DNA of 64,000 nucleotides from Micrococcales bacterium 73-13 (GTDB lineage: Bacteria; Actinomycetota; Actinomycetes; Actinomycetales; Microbacteriaceae), in the NCBI GenBank assembly GCA_001898855.1, contig MKVN01000032.1, positions 1-64,000 on the forward strand, written 5' to 3'. How positions within the stretch are numbered: position 1 is the stretch's first letter; every line of letters begins with the position of its first letter. The notes below the pieces were generated by a model. That model was given only the letters and a program-made list of their open reading frames with translations, was not told where the DNA came from and made no database searches. A program made the position numbers and the translations under genes. This document shows, piece after piece, positions 9,051-16,311 of this stretch.

Positions 9051-9083
9051 CCGCAGGATTCGGCCGAAGTCCGCAGGAATCGG
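9051..9083 (-). promoter_or_regulatory. Tandem AraC-type repeats upstream of the importer operon
   Basis: CCGCAGGATTCGG (9051-9063) and CCGCAGGAATCGG (9071-9083) are direct repeats 20 bases apart, between the importer start (8924) and the LOG gene (9135). The second is identical to the reverse complement of 3060-3072. The neighbouring CGCGCAGTCC also occurs at both places (3052-3061 and 9042-9051). Confidence 0.55.
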
Positions 9084-9134
9084 ACATCCGCGGCGGCTGA
9101 CGGCGGGACCGGCGACGCGGGAGACTAGGGCATC

Positions 9135-10187
9135 ATGATCCCGCCCGAGGAGCCGCTGCCCGACGCCGTCGAACGGCTGATCGACGACCTCGTCGCCGAG
9201 GCCGGCATCGCCGCGAACCGCACCCTGGTCCGCCGGGTGCTGCGCAACGCCGTCCGGCTGGGGATCGAGCCGACCGATCGCCTCGACCTGAAGATCACCG
9301 CCGCCGCGGTCGAGGAGATGCGCGAGGCCTTCGCGCTGTTCCGGCCGTTCGCCGGCATCCCGAAGGTGACCGTGTTCGGCTCGGCGCGCACGCGCGCGCA
9401 CGACGGCCGCTACCGGCAGGCGCGGGAGGCGGCTGCGCTGCTCGCCGCGCGGGGCTGGATGGTGGTGATGGGCGCCGGGCCCGGCATCATGCAGGCGGCC
9501 GCCGAGGGCGCCGGCCCGCGGATGTCCCTCGGCGTCTCGATCCGGCTGCCCTTCGAGGAGCGGCCGAACGCGCTGGTCGCCCCCGACGCGCAGCAGGTGG
9601 AGATGAAGTACTTCTTCACCCGCAAGCTCATGCTGGTCAAGGAGTCGCGCGGCTTCATCTGCCTGCCCGGCGGCTTCGGCACGCTGGACGAGATGTTCGA
9701 GCTGCTCACGCTGCAGCAGACCGGGAAGGCGGTGCCGACGCCGATCGTGCTGCTGGACGAGCCGGGCGGCGGCTTCTGGGCGGGGCTGCGCCGCTTCGTG
9801 CAGGAGCAGCTGGTGCCGAACGGGCTGATCGCCCCGGACGACTTCGACCGGGTGCTGATCACCGACTCGGCCGCGGCCGCCGCCGCCGAGGTCTCCGGCT
9901 TCTGGCGGAACTACGACTCGCTGCGCTGGGTGGGCGACCGGCTGGTGCTGCGGATGCGCACGCCGCCCACCGACGCCGAGCTGGCGGCGCTGCAGACCGA
10001 GTTCGGAGCCCTCGCGAAGGGGCGGATCCGGCGCACCGAGCCCCTCGAGGCCGAGCGCGCCGACGACGACCGGCTCGGGCTGCCGCGGCTGGTGCTGCGC
10101 CTGCGCCCGAAGCGCGTCGGCGACCTGCACCGGCTCATCCGCGCGATCAACGCGCTGCCCTCGGCGCAGCACGTCGAGCGCGAATAG
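9135..10187 (+). CDS. LOG-family Rossmann-fold protein, long form
   Basis: A 350-residue protein containing the LOG (formerly lysine decarboxylase) domain. The nucleotide-binding and catalytic signature is PGGFGTLDEMFELLT near residue 177, preceded by KVTVFGSAR and GAGPGIMQAAAEGA. Classical cytokinin-activating LOG phosphoribohydrolases have about 190 residues; this one has roughly 80 extra N-terminal and 90 extra C-terminal residues, as in a distinct long bacterial subfamily of uncertain role. It is divergent from the importer operon. It probably acts on a nucleotide or nucleoside monophosphate; a link to aromatic catabolism is not evident. Confidence 0.8.
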   Translation: MIPPEEPLPDAVERLIDDLVAEAGIAANRTLVRRVLRNAVRLGIEPTDRLDLKITAAAVEEMREAFALFRPFAGIPKVTVFGSARTRAHDGRYRQAREAAALLAARGWMVVMGAGPGIMQAAAEGAGPRMSLGVSIRLPFEERPNALVAPDAQQVEMKYFFTRKLMLVKESRGFICLPGGFGTLDEMFELLTLQQTGKAVPTPIVLLDEPGGGFWAGLRRFVQEQLVPNGLIAPDDFDRVLITDSAAAAAAEVSGFWRNYDSLRWVGDRLVLRMRTPPTDAELAALQTEFGALAKGRIRRTEPLEAERADDDRLGLPRLVLRLRPKRVGDLHRLIRAINALPSAQHVERE

Positions 10188-10196
10188 GTATAGGAC

Positions 10197-10236
10197 TTAC
10201 AACCACCCCGAAGGCGCGCTAGTATTTGTCTGACAA
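10197..10236 (+). promoter_or_regulatory. Promoter and GntR-type operator of the cupin-VAO1 unit
   Basis: TTACAA (10197-10202), 17 bases, then TAGTAT (10220-10225) form a good -35/-10 pair. Directly after the -10 lies TTGTC-T-GACAA (10226-10236), a perfect 11-bp palindrome fitting the FCD-type GntR consensus TNGTNNNACNA. A site over the transcription start suits a repressor. Confidence 0.6.
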
Positions 10237-10312
10237 TCTGCGAAGCAGATCGAGGAGGGCGCCCCGCGCCCGTCTCGACATCTCGGACGGCGTCGTCCAG
10301 GAAGAGGAACCC

Positions 10313-10717
10313 ATGCGCATCGTCTCCGGCCGCTCCGGCGCCCCCTCGAACCCCGCCCTGAACACGTTCTCCGGCACGGTCTGGCAGGACGGCGTCATCA
10401 CCGACCTGCCGAACGTCAAGGTCAACAACGTGACGTTCACCCCCGGCGGCCGGACCTACTGGCACTACCACGAGCACGGCCAGCTGCTGCAGGTGTTCGT
10501 CGGCCAGGGCTACGTCGCCGGCGGCGACGGCGTGCCACGGCTGATCGGCGAGGGCGACACCGTCTACATCGAGCCGGGCGAGCGGCACTGGCACGGCGGC
10601 ACGCAGCAGTCCTACTGCGGCCACACCGCGATCACCCTCGGCGCGACCACCTGGCTCGACGAGGTCACCGAGGCGGAGTACGCCGAGGCGGCCGAGCTGA
10701 ACGGCATCGGGCGGTGA
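10313..10717 (+). CDS. Small cupin protein, hydroxynitrile-lyase-like
   Basis: A 134-residue single-domain cupin. Motif 1 is WHYHEHGQ, with two His and a Gln instead of the usual Glu; motif 2 is GDTVYIEPGERHWHGG. The His-His-Gln-His set is the metal site of manganese cupin hydroxynitrile lyases and related CMD-associated cupins, as I recall that family. ATG 10313 follows GGAAGAGGA. The stop overlaps the VAO1 start (GTGA), so the two are co-translated. A role as lyase, isomerase or small dioxygenase acting on the VAO1 substrate or product is possible; sequence does not decide. Confidence 0.75.
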   Translation: MRIVSGRSGAPSNPALNTFSGTVWQDGVITDLPNVKVNNVTFTPGGRTYWHYHEHGQLLQVFVGQGYVAGGDGVPRLIGEGDTVYIEPGERHWHGGTQQSYCGHTAITLGATTWLDEVTEAEYAEAAELNGIGR

Positions 10718-12294
10718 GCCCCGCCCCGGCGCGGGACGACGCGTTCGCGCTGCCGGACGCGGTCCGCGACGAGCTCGTCGCGGTCGTCGGGCGCGAGCAC
10801 GCGCTCGTCACCGACGAGGAGCGCGACGAGTACCGCGACCCGTACTGGTACCAGGAGGATCGCAGCTACGACTCCTCGCTCGTGCTGTTCCCGGCATCGA
10901 CCGAGGAGGTCCAGGAGATCGTCCGGATCGCGAACCGGCACGAGGTCCCGATCTGGGCCTCCAGCCAGGGCCGCAACAACGGCTACGGCGGACCCTCGCC
11001 GCGCGTGCGCGGCAGCGTGCTGGTCTCGCTCCGGAGGATGGACCGGGTGCTCGAGTACGACGAGCGGCTCGGCTACGCCGTGGTCGAGCCCGGCGTGCGC
11101 TGGTTCGACCTCTACGACGTGCTGCACGCCAGGGGCGACCAGCACCTGCTCTCCATCACGGACGTCGGCTGGGGCTCGATCATCGGCAACTCGCTCGACA
11201 ACGGGATGACGTACCTGCCGCTCGGCACCGACTTCCAGGCGCAGACCGGCATGGAGATCGTGCTCGCCGACGGCTCGCTGCTGCGCACCGGCATGGGCGC
11301 GATGGAGGGCAACCCGTCGTTCCACCTCTACAAGCGCGGCCTCGGTCCGGACGTCCAGCCGCTGTTCACGCAGGGCAACTACGGCATCGTCGTGAAGATG
11401 GGCGTCTGGCTGATGAAGCGGCCGAAGGCGTACCGCCCGATGTACCTCATGGTCCCGCGCGACCATCAGATGGCGCAGGCGGTCGACGTCCTCCGCGAGC
11501 TCCGGCAGGAGGGCGTCATCCGCGGCGTGCCGCTGCTGGAGAACCTCATCCTCCAGGGCGTGCACTTCCCGGAGCACTTCGGCAAGTTCCCCGCCGCCGA
11601 CGCGACCTGGTCGGACGAGCGGCTCGACGAGCTCGCCGACGAGACCGGCATCGGCCGCTGGGGCGTCCGCACCCACCTGTGGGGCGAGCCCGAGGTGCTC
11701 GACGTGCACGAGCGGCAGATCCGCGAGGCGTGGTCGGCGATCGAGGGCTCCCGGGTGGACACCTGGAAGACGTACACCGCGGAGAACTGGGGCGACCTCC
11801 AGGACGCGGGCTTCATGGACAAGATCGGCGCCGGGGTGCCGACGATGATGATGATGGAGCTGATGCCCGACTTCGTCGGACACATCGGGTTCAGCCCGGT
11901 CGTGCCGCTGATCGGCGCCGAGGTGGAGAAGGTCTCGAACATCATCAAGGAGAAGGTGATCGCCGCCACCGGCGGGAACTACACCTCCGCGATCTTCCCG
12001 ACCAACGACCGCTCGGCGATCATCGTCTCCTCGCTGATCATGAACCGGGACGACGAGAGCTCCGTGCAGGCGGCGTTCGCGACGGCGAAGGACCTGCTGA
12101 TCACCCTCTCGGCGCTCGGCTACGGCGAGTACCGGGCGCACCTCGACTTCATGGACCTCGCGACCGAGCAGTACGCCTTCGGCGACCACGTCTATCAGCG
12201 CTTCGTGCGCGCCATCAAGGACGCCGTCGACCCGAAGGGGATCCTCTCCCCGGGCCGCCACGGCGTCTGGCCGGCGAGGTACCTCGCCAGCTGA
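10714..12294 (+). CDS. Vanillyl-alcohol/eugenol-oxidase-type flavoprotein 1 (VAO1)
   Basis: A 526-residue VAO-family flavoenzyme, the same length as Rhodococcus eugenol oxidase (EUGO) as I recall it. It aligns almost without gaps: Tyr91 in NNGYGG, Asp150 in TDVGWGS, His390 in GHIGFSP (the covalent FAD attachment residue of VAO and EUGO) and Tyr473-Arg474 in GYGEYRAH correspond to known phenolate-binding and catalytic residues. Such enzymes oxidise para-alkyl or para-hydroxymethyl phenols through quinone methides, using oxygen. A conserved covalent His argues against the Tyr-linked 4-cresol dehydrogenase type. The GTG start overlaps the cupin stop. A paralogue lies at 17750-19318. The exact phenol is not known. 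Confidence 0.87.
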   Translation: MSPAPARDDAFALPDAVRDELVAVVGREHALVTDEERDEYRDPYWYQEDRSYDSSLVLFPASTEEVQEIVRIANRHEVPIWASSQGRNNGYGGPSPRVRGSVLVSLRRMDRVLEYDERLGYAVVEPGVRWFDLYDVLHARGDQHLLSITDVGWGSIIGNSLDNGMTYLPLGTDFQAQTGMEIVLADGSLLRTGMGAMEGNPSFHLYKRGLGPDVQPLFTQGNYGIVVKMGVWLMKRPKAYRPMYLMVPRDHQMAQAVDVLRELRQEGVIRGVPLLENLILQGVHFPEHFGKFPAADATWSDERLDELADETGIGRWGVRTHLWGEPEVLDVHERQIREAWSAIEGSRVDTWKTYTAENWGDLQDAGFMDKIGAGVPTMMMMELMPDFVGHIGFSPVVPLIGAEVEKVSNIIKEKVIAATGGNYTSAIFPTNDRSAIIVSSLIMNRDDESSVQAAFATAKDLLITLSALGYGEYRAHLDFMDLATEQYAFGDHVYQRFVRAIKDAVDPKGILSPGRHGVWPARYLAS

Positions 12295-12444
12295 GCCGGG
12301 CGCGCGGCGCCGGGCTCGGGACCGGCCTTCCACGACATCAAGTTGAGAAACGAACGGGCCCGGCCCTTCGCGGTGACCGGGTGCAGTAGGGTCGTGACGA
12401 TCGCATAGGCGCGGTCGACGCGCAAAGTGGAGGGGGATTTCCAC

Positions 12445-13155
12445 GTGTCCGACCCTGTGACTCGCTCAGCTCCTAAATGGGAGACGGACGCCAAGGAAAA
12501 CATCAAGGCGGCGATCCGCAGGTTTCAGAAACCCATCTCCGATCTCGTAGCTCGAGATGTCAATGAAGGCGACACCCGGATCTTCGTCAACGATTTTCTC
12601 CGCAGCGCACTGGACTATGACCAATACGCCGACCTGACTACCGAGTTCGCCGTCCGAGGTGAGTTTGCTGACTACGGCATCCGCATCGAGCAGCAGTTGG
12701 TCGCATTCATCGAGGTGAAGCGAGCTGCGCAAGCACTCAGCGCGCGTCACCTTCGCCAGGTCGAGACCTACGCGGTGAAGGAAGGTCTCGAGTGGGTGAT
12801 CCTCACCAACGGGCGGGTGTGGCAGGCCTACCACGTGTCCGCACGGACCGGGCAGCAAGTGGCCACCACGCTCGTTTTCGAAGTCGACCTGCTAGGCGAC
12901 GAGGCCCCCGCAAAGAAGGTAAGCAAACTCTTCCACCTGCATCGATCGGCGCTCAAACGGCAGACCATTGCCGAGCTCTGGAAACAGCAGGCCGCCACGT
13001 CTCCCTCGGCCCTGGCGAAAGTGCTCCAGTCGGACGCGGTGCTCACTGCGATCCGTACCGAGATCTGGAGAAACTCGCGGTTCAAGCCCGACGTCAAGGA
13101 GCTAGAGGACTCTCTTCGAAGCCAGGTGATCCGACCCGAGCTTCTACTCCCGTAG
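12445..13155 (+). CDS. Stand-alone HsdR-N-like nuclease-fold protein
   Basis: A 236-residue protein resembling the N-terminal domain of type I restriction HsdR subunits (HSDR_N). It has a PD-(D/E)xK-like core: FVNDFLRSALDYD, then ADYGIRI, then FIEVKRA. Later segments WVILTNGRVWQAYHV also fit this domain. No helicase, HsdM or HsdS is nearby, so it is an orphan. GTG 12445 has GGAGGGGGA upstream. Codon use (more AT-ending codons) differs from the neighbours, pointing to acquisition. Such stand-alone proteins are often annotated as restriction endonuclease subunit R; defence activity is unproven. Confidence 0.7.
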   Translation: MSDPVTRSAPKWETDAKENIKAAIRRFQKPISDLVARDVNEGDTRIFVNDFLRSALDYDQYADLTTEFAVRGEFADYGIRIEQQLVAFIEVKRAAQALSARHLRQVETYAVKEGLEWVILTNGRVWQAYHVSARTGQQVATTLVFEVDLLGDEAPAKKVSKLFHLHRSALKRQTIAELWKQQAATSPSALAKVLQSDAVLTAIRTEIWRNSRFKPDVKELEDSLRSQVIRPELLLP

Positions 13156-13435
13156 AACGACGTCGCCGCGCACTCAGGGCTGGAAGAACGTCCAACTCTC
13201 CCCGAACGAGCGCTTCTCGCTTCGCCCGCGACCATCCCTGCACGCGCTTCTCCCAGGCGAAGGCCTCGCCGATGTGCTCGAAGTCGGCGGCCCAGACGAG
13301 CTCGACGGGGAGCCGGCGAGACGTATAGGTCGCACCGAGGCCCGAGGCGTGCTGCTCGAGGCGTCGTCGGAGGTCGCGCGTGCTGCCGACGTAGTAGCTG
13401 CCGTCGGCGCAACGGAGCATGTAAGTCGTGGCCAT
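13094..13435 (-). CDS. GIY-YIG nuclease-domain protein
   Basis: A 113-residue protein. The GIY-YIG core is seen as YMLRCADGSYYVGSTRDLRRR followed by a GLGATYTSRRLPVELVW-type segment and an EKRVQGWSRAKREAL tail, the pattern of small UPF0213-type bacterial nucleases. ATG 13435 begins MATTYML. The 3' end converges with and overlaps the HsdR-N-like gene by 62 bases, so the last 20 or so codons of both are shared on opposite strands. DNA repair or processing is the usual guess for the family; the function is unknown. Confidence 0.75.
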   Translation of the reverse strand: MATTYMLRCADGSYYVGSTRDLRRRLEQHASGLGATYTSRRLPVELVWAADFEHIGEAFAWEKRVQGWSRAKREALVRGELDVLPALSARRRRSTGVEARVGSPGFEESPLAP

Positions 13436-13528
13436 GGTGGGAGGGTAAGCACGACCGCCGACAAGGGCCGTTGGTTTCGAGACGGCGCTGCGCGCCTCCT
13501 CAACCAGCGAGGCGGGGCCCACCCCGAC

Positions 13529-14647
13529 TCAGTGGTCGAAGGCGATGATGCCGCAGACGTCGTCGAAGGAGCCGGAATTGTCCCGCGCGAGGTCGAGCTC
13601 GGCCACGTCGTAGGTGCGCGTCACGATGCCGTCGGCCGAGAGCAGGCCGCGCTCGATCATCTCCGTGTAGCGCTGGAGGTCCGAGCGCATGTGGACCTGG
13701 CCGTTCTGCGAGGAGCGGATCTGCCGCGACTGCAGCGCCGTCTCGACCTGGGGGATCGTCAGCTGCGCGCCGCCGATCTCGAAGCCCGTGTAGACGACCC
13801 GCGCCCCGCGGCGCGAGGCGAGCAGCGCGAGGCGCTGCGCCGCGGTCGGGCCCGCGGCCTCGAGCGAGACGTCGGCGCCCCGGCCCCCGGTCAGCCGCCT
13901 CACCTCGGCGACCACCTCGTCGCCCAGCTCGTAGTCGCGGCCGGGGCTGACGATCGCGTCGGCGCCGAAGCCCTCGGCGAGCCTGGCCCGGTCCTCCTGC
14001 CACTCGACCACGATGATCTGCGACGCGCCGGCCAGCCGCGCGGCCTGGACCGCCCAGAGGCCGAGGTGCCCGGCCCCGACGATGGCGACCGACTCGCCCG
14101 GCTTGACCTGCGCGACGTTGAAGACGGAGCCGACGCCCGCGGTGATCCCGCAGCCGAGCATCGACAGCGTCACGGAGTCGAGGTCCGAGTCGAGCGGGAA
14201 GATCTGGTTCATCGAGATGGACATGTACTCCGCGTAGCCGCCGACGCAGCCCGCGCAGGAGATCTCCGCGCCGTCGTCGCCGACCGCGATGTCCGGGTAG
14301 ATCCCGCCGAGGTCGAACAGCTCGCCGCACTGCCAGACCTCGCCGATCGAGCAGTAGTAGCAGTGGCCGCACTCCGGGGTGCCCGGCACCGAGACGCGCT
14401 GCCCGATCCGGAAGCCCTCGACGTCGGCGCCCATCCAGACGATCTCGCCGATCGAGGCGTGGCCGAGGATCGTCGGCGGGATCTTGTAGAGCTGGCCCTT
14501 CCAGTTCTTCACGTCCGTCGAGCAGAACGGCGAGGCGTGGGTCTTGACGATGACCCGCTTCGGGTCATCGGTCTTCCACTCGACCTCCTCGATCGAGAAC
14601 GGCTCGTTGATGGCCCGCAGCACCGCGGCCCTGCCTCGGATGCTCAT
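13529..14647 (-). CDS. Zn-dependent alcohol dehydrogenase 1
   Basis: A 372-residue medium-chain dehydrogenase. The catalytic-zinc region shows FCSTD (Cys) and LGHASIG (His). The structural zinc loop has PECGHCYYCSIGEVWQCGE. The NAD-binding motif is VAIVGAGHLG near residue 193. The canonical GHE is GHA here, and GHT in the paralogue at 28527, so the two form a sub-branch distinct from the third dehydrogenase (39389-40498, GHE). It probably oxidises an aromatic or hydroxylated alcohol made by the VAO enzymes. It is the last gene of a minus-strand operon; the start overlaps the SDR1 stop (ATGA). Confidence 0.85.
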   Translation of the reverse strand: MSIRGRAAVLRAINEPFSIEEVEWKTDDPKRVIVKTHASPFCSTDVKNWKGQLYKIPPTILGHASIGEIVWMGADVEGFRIGQRVSVPGTPECGHCYYCSIGEVWQCGELFDLGGIYPDIAVGDDGAEISCAGCVGGYAEYMSISMNQIFPLDSDLDSVTLSMLGCGITAGVGSVFNVAQVKPGESVAIVGAGHLGLWAVQAARLAGASQIIVVEWQEDRARLAEGFGADAIVSPGRDYELGDEVVAEVRRLTGGRGADVSLEAAGPTAAQRLALLASRRGARVVYTGFEIGGAQLTIPQVETALQSRQIRSSQNGQVHMRSDLQRYTEMIERGLLSADGIVTRTYDVAELDLARDNSGSFDDVCGIIAFDH

Positions 14648-15495
14648 GCTCGCGGGCCTCCCTGCTCGCCCGGCCGAGGACCCTCGTCCTCCATCACCGG
14701 GTACTGCTCGAACGACGCTCTGACGCGCTCCGCCGAGGCGGCGACGATCGGCCACCAGTCCGGATGGGTCTGGCAGTAGAGGTCGTCGTTCTCGATCGAG
14801 CGGACCGTGATCCGCCCGGCGGTGATCGGCCGGATGAACCGCATGTCGCTCGCGACCCCCTGCGAGATGTCCACGTCCGAGAGGCCGCCCGCGAGGCCCG
14901 CCGGCCGGTTCCGCGAGGAGGTGCCGATGTTCGTCGAGACCGTCCCCGGCGCCAGCAGCGTGACGTGCACCTTGGAGTCCTCCTCGGCGAGCTCCAGCGC
15001 GAGCGCGTCGACGATCCCGCGGACCGCCATCTTGGTCGCCGCGTAGGATCCGAGCCCGACGTTCGACGCGAACGACGCGATCGAGCCGGTGACCTCGATG
15101 TGGCCGCCGTCCGGGTTGGCCCTGAGGATCGGCAGGAACGTCGTGATGCCGTGGATGACGCCCCACAGGTTGACGCCGAGGATCCAGTCCCAGTCGGCGA
15201 GCGTGAGGTCGGCGACCCGGCTCAGCGGGCCGATGCCGGCGTTCAGGCAGACGATGTCGACCCGCCCGAAGCGCTCCAGGACGAGGTCGCGCAGCGCCTC
15301 GACCGACGCCGCCTTCGACACGTCGACGAGGGCCGGCGTCGCGCCGATCTCGGCCGCGGTCGCGTCCAGCGCGCCCTGCTCGATGTCGGCGATGACGACC
15401 GTCGCGCCCTTCTCGACGAGCGCCTCGGCGATGCCGCGGCCGATCCCCGAGGCGCCGCCGGTGACGACGGCGACCTTCCCGCTCACAACGGTCAT
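14644..15495 (-). CDS. Short-chain dehydrogenase/reductase 1 (tandem pair)
   Basis: A 283-residue classical SDR with cofactor motif TGGASGIGRG near residue 12, LNAGIG, catalytic Ser in TGSIASF and YAATK. It is nearly the same as SDR2 immediately upstream through the first 85 residues (only scattered differences), so the two come from a recent tandem duplication. It probably oxidises or reduces a hydroxyl/carbonyl group of a pathway intermediate with NAD(P). It overlaps both neighbours by ATGA, making a tightly coupled operon. The C-terminal 30 residues, rich in Glu, Pro and Gly, differ from SDR2. Confidence 0.88.
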   Translation of the reverse strand: MTVVSGKVAVVTGGASGIGRGIAEALVEKGATVVIADIEQGALDATAAEIGATPALVDVSKAASVEALRDLVLERFGRVDIVCLNAGIGPLSRVADLTLADWDWILGVNLWGVIHGITTFLPILRANPDGGHIEVTGSIASFASNVGLGSYAATKMAVRGIVDALALELAEEDSKVHVTLLAPGTVSTNIGTSSRNRPAGLAGGLSDVDISQGVASDMRFIRPITAGRITVRSIENDDLYCQTHPDWWPIVAASAERVRASFEQYPVMEDEGPRPGEQGGPRA

Positions 15496-16307
15496 CGGTC
15501 CTCCATGATCGGGTACTTCTCGTGGGCGGCCTCGATGCGGGCGTGCCGCTCGCGGATCGGTCCGACCAGCTCGGGATGGGTGGGGGCGTAGAGGTCGTCG
15601 TGCTCGATCGCGCGGGTGACGATCCGGCCCGCGGTGATCGGGTCGATCCAGCGCACGTCCTGGTTGATGACCTTCGAGATGTCGGCGTCGTGCAGCGCGC
15701 CCTCGAGGCCCGCGGGACGGTTCCGGGCGGAGCTGCCGATGTTCGTGCGCACCATGCCGGGAGCGAGATAGGTGACGCGCACCTTCGAGCCGGCGTCCGC
15801 GAGCTCGATCGCGAGCGCCTCGGCGAGCCCGAGCACGCCGTACTTCGTCACCGAGTACGAGCCGATCGTCGGCTGCGCGATGAAGCCGGCGTTCGAGCCG
15901 GTCATCTCGATGTGGCCGCCGTCCGGGTTCGCCTCGAGCGCCGGCAGGAACGCCGTGACGCCGTGGATGACGCCCCAAAGGTTGACCCCGAGGATCCACT
16001 CCCAGTCGGCGAGCGTGAGGTCCCTGATGTAGCCGGACGGCCCGACGCCCGCGTTGAGGCAGACGATGTCGACCCGGTCGAAGCGCTCCAGGACGAAGTC
16101 CCGGAGCGCTTCGACCGATGCCGCCTGCGAGACGTCGGTGCGGCAGGGGGTGGCGCCGATCTCGGCCGCGGTCGCGTCCAGCGCGCCCTGCTCGATGTCG
16201 GCGATGACGACCGTCGCGCCCCGCTCGATGAGCGCCTCCGCGATGCCGCGGCCGATCCCCGAGGCCCCGCCGGTGACGACGGCGACCTTCCCTGCCACCT
16301 CGGTCAT
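15492..16307 (-). CDS. Short-chain dehydrogenase/reductase 2 (tandem pair)
   Basis: A 271-residue classical SDR: TGGASGIGRG cofactor motif, LNAGVG, TGSNAGF with catalytic Ser, and the YSVTK active site. It is the close paralogue of SDR1 (14644-15495); divergence is concentrated in the substrate loop and the C-terminus, which would suit related but different substrates. It overlaps SDR1 by ATGA and lies four bases downstream of the berberine-bridge-type oxidase gene. It belongs to the same leftward operon. Confidence 0.88.
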   Translation of the reverse strand: MTEVAGKVAVVTGGASGIGRGIAEALIERGATVVIADIEQGALDATAAEIGATPCRTDVSQAASVEALRDFVLERFDRVDIVCLNAGVGPSGYIRDLTLADWEWILGVNLWGVIHGVTAFLPALEANPDGGHIEMTGSNAGFIAQPTIGSYSVTKYGVLGLAEALAIELADAGSKVRVTYLAPGMVRTNIGSSARNRPAGLEGALHDADISKVINQDVRWIDPITAGRIVTRAIEHDDLYAPTHPELVGPIRERHARIEAAHEKYPIMEDR

Positions 16308-16311
16308 GCGA

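Noticed and set aside
10714..12294. VAO1 as 4-cresol dehydrogenase (hydroxylating)
   Set aside because: The FAD attachment site is His, as in VAO and EUGO, rather than Tyr, and no cytochrome c subunit gene accompanies it.
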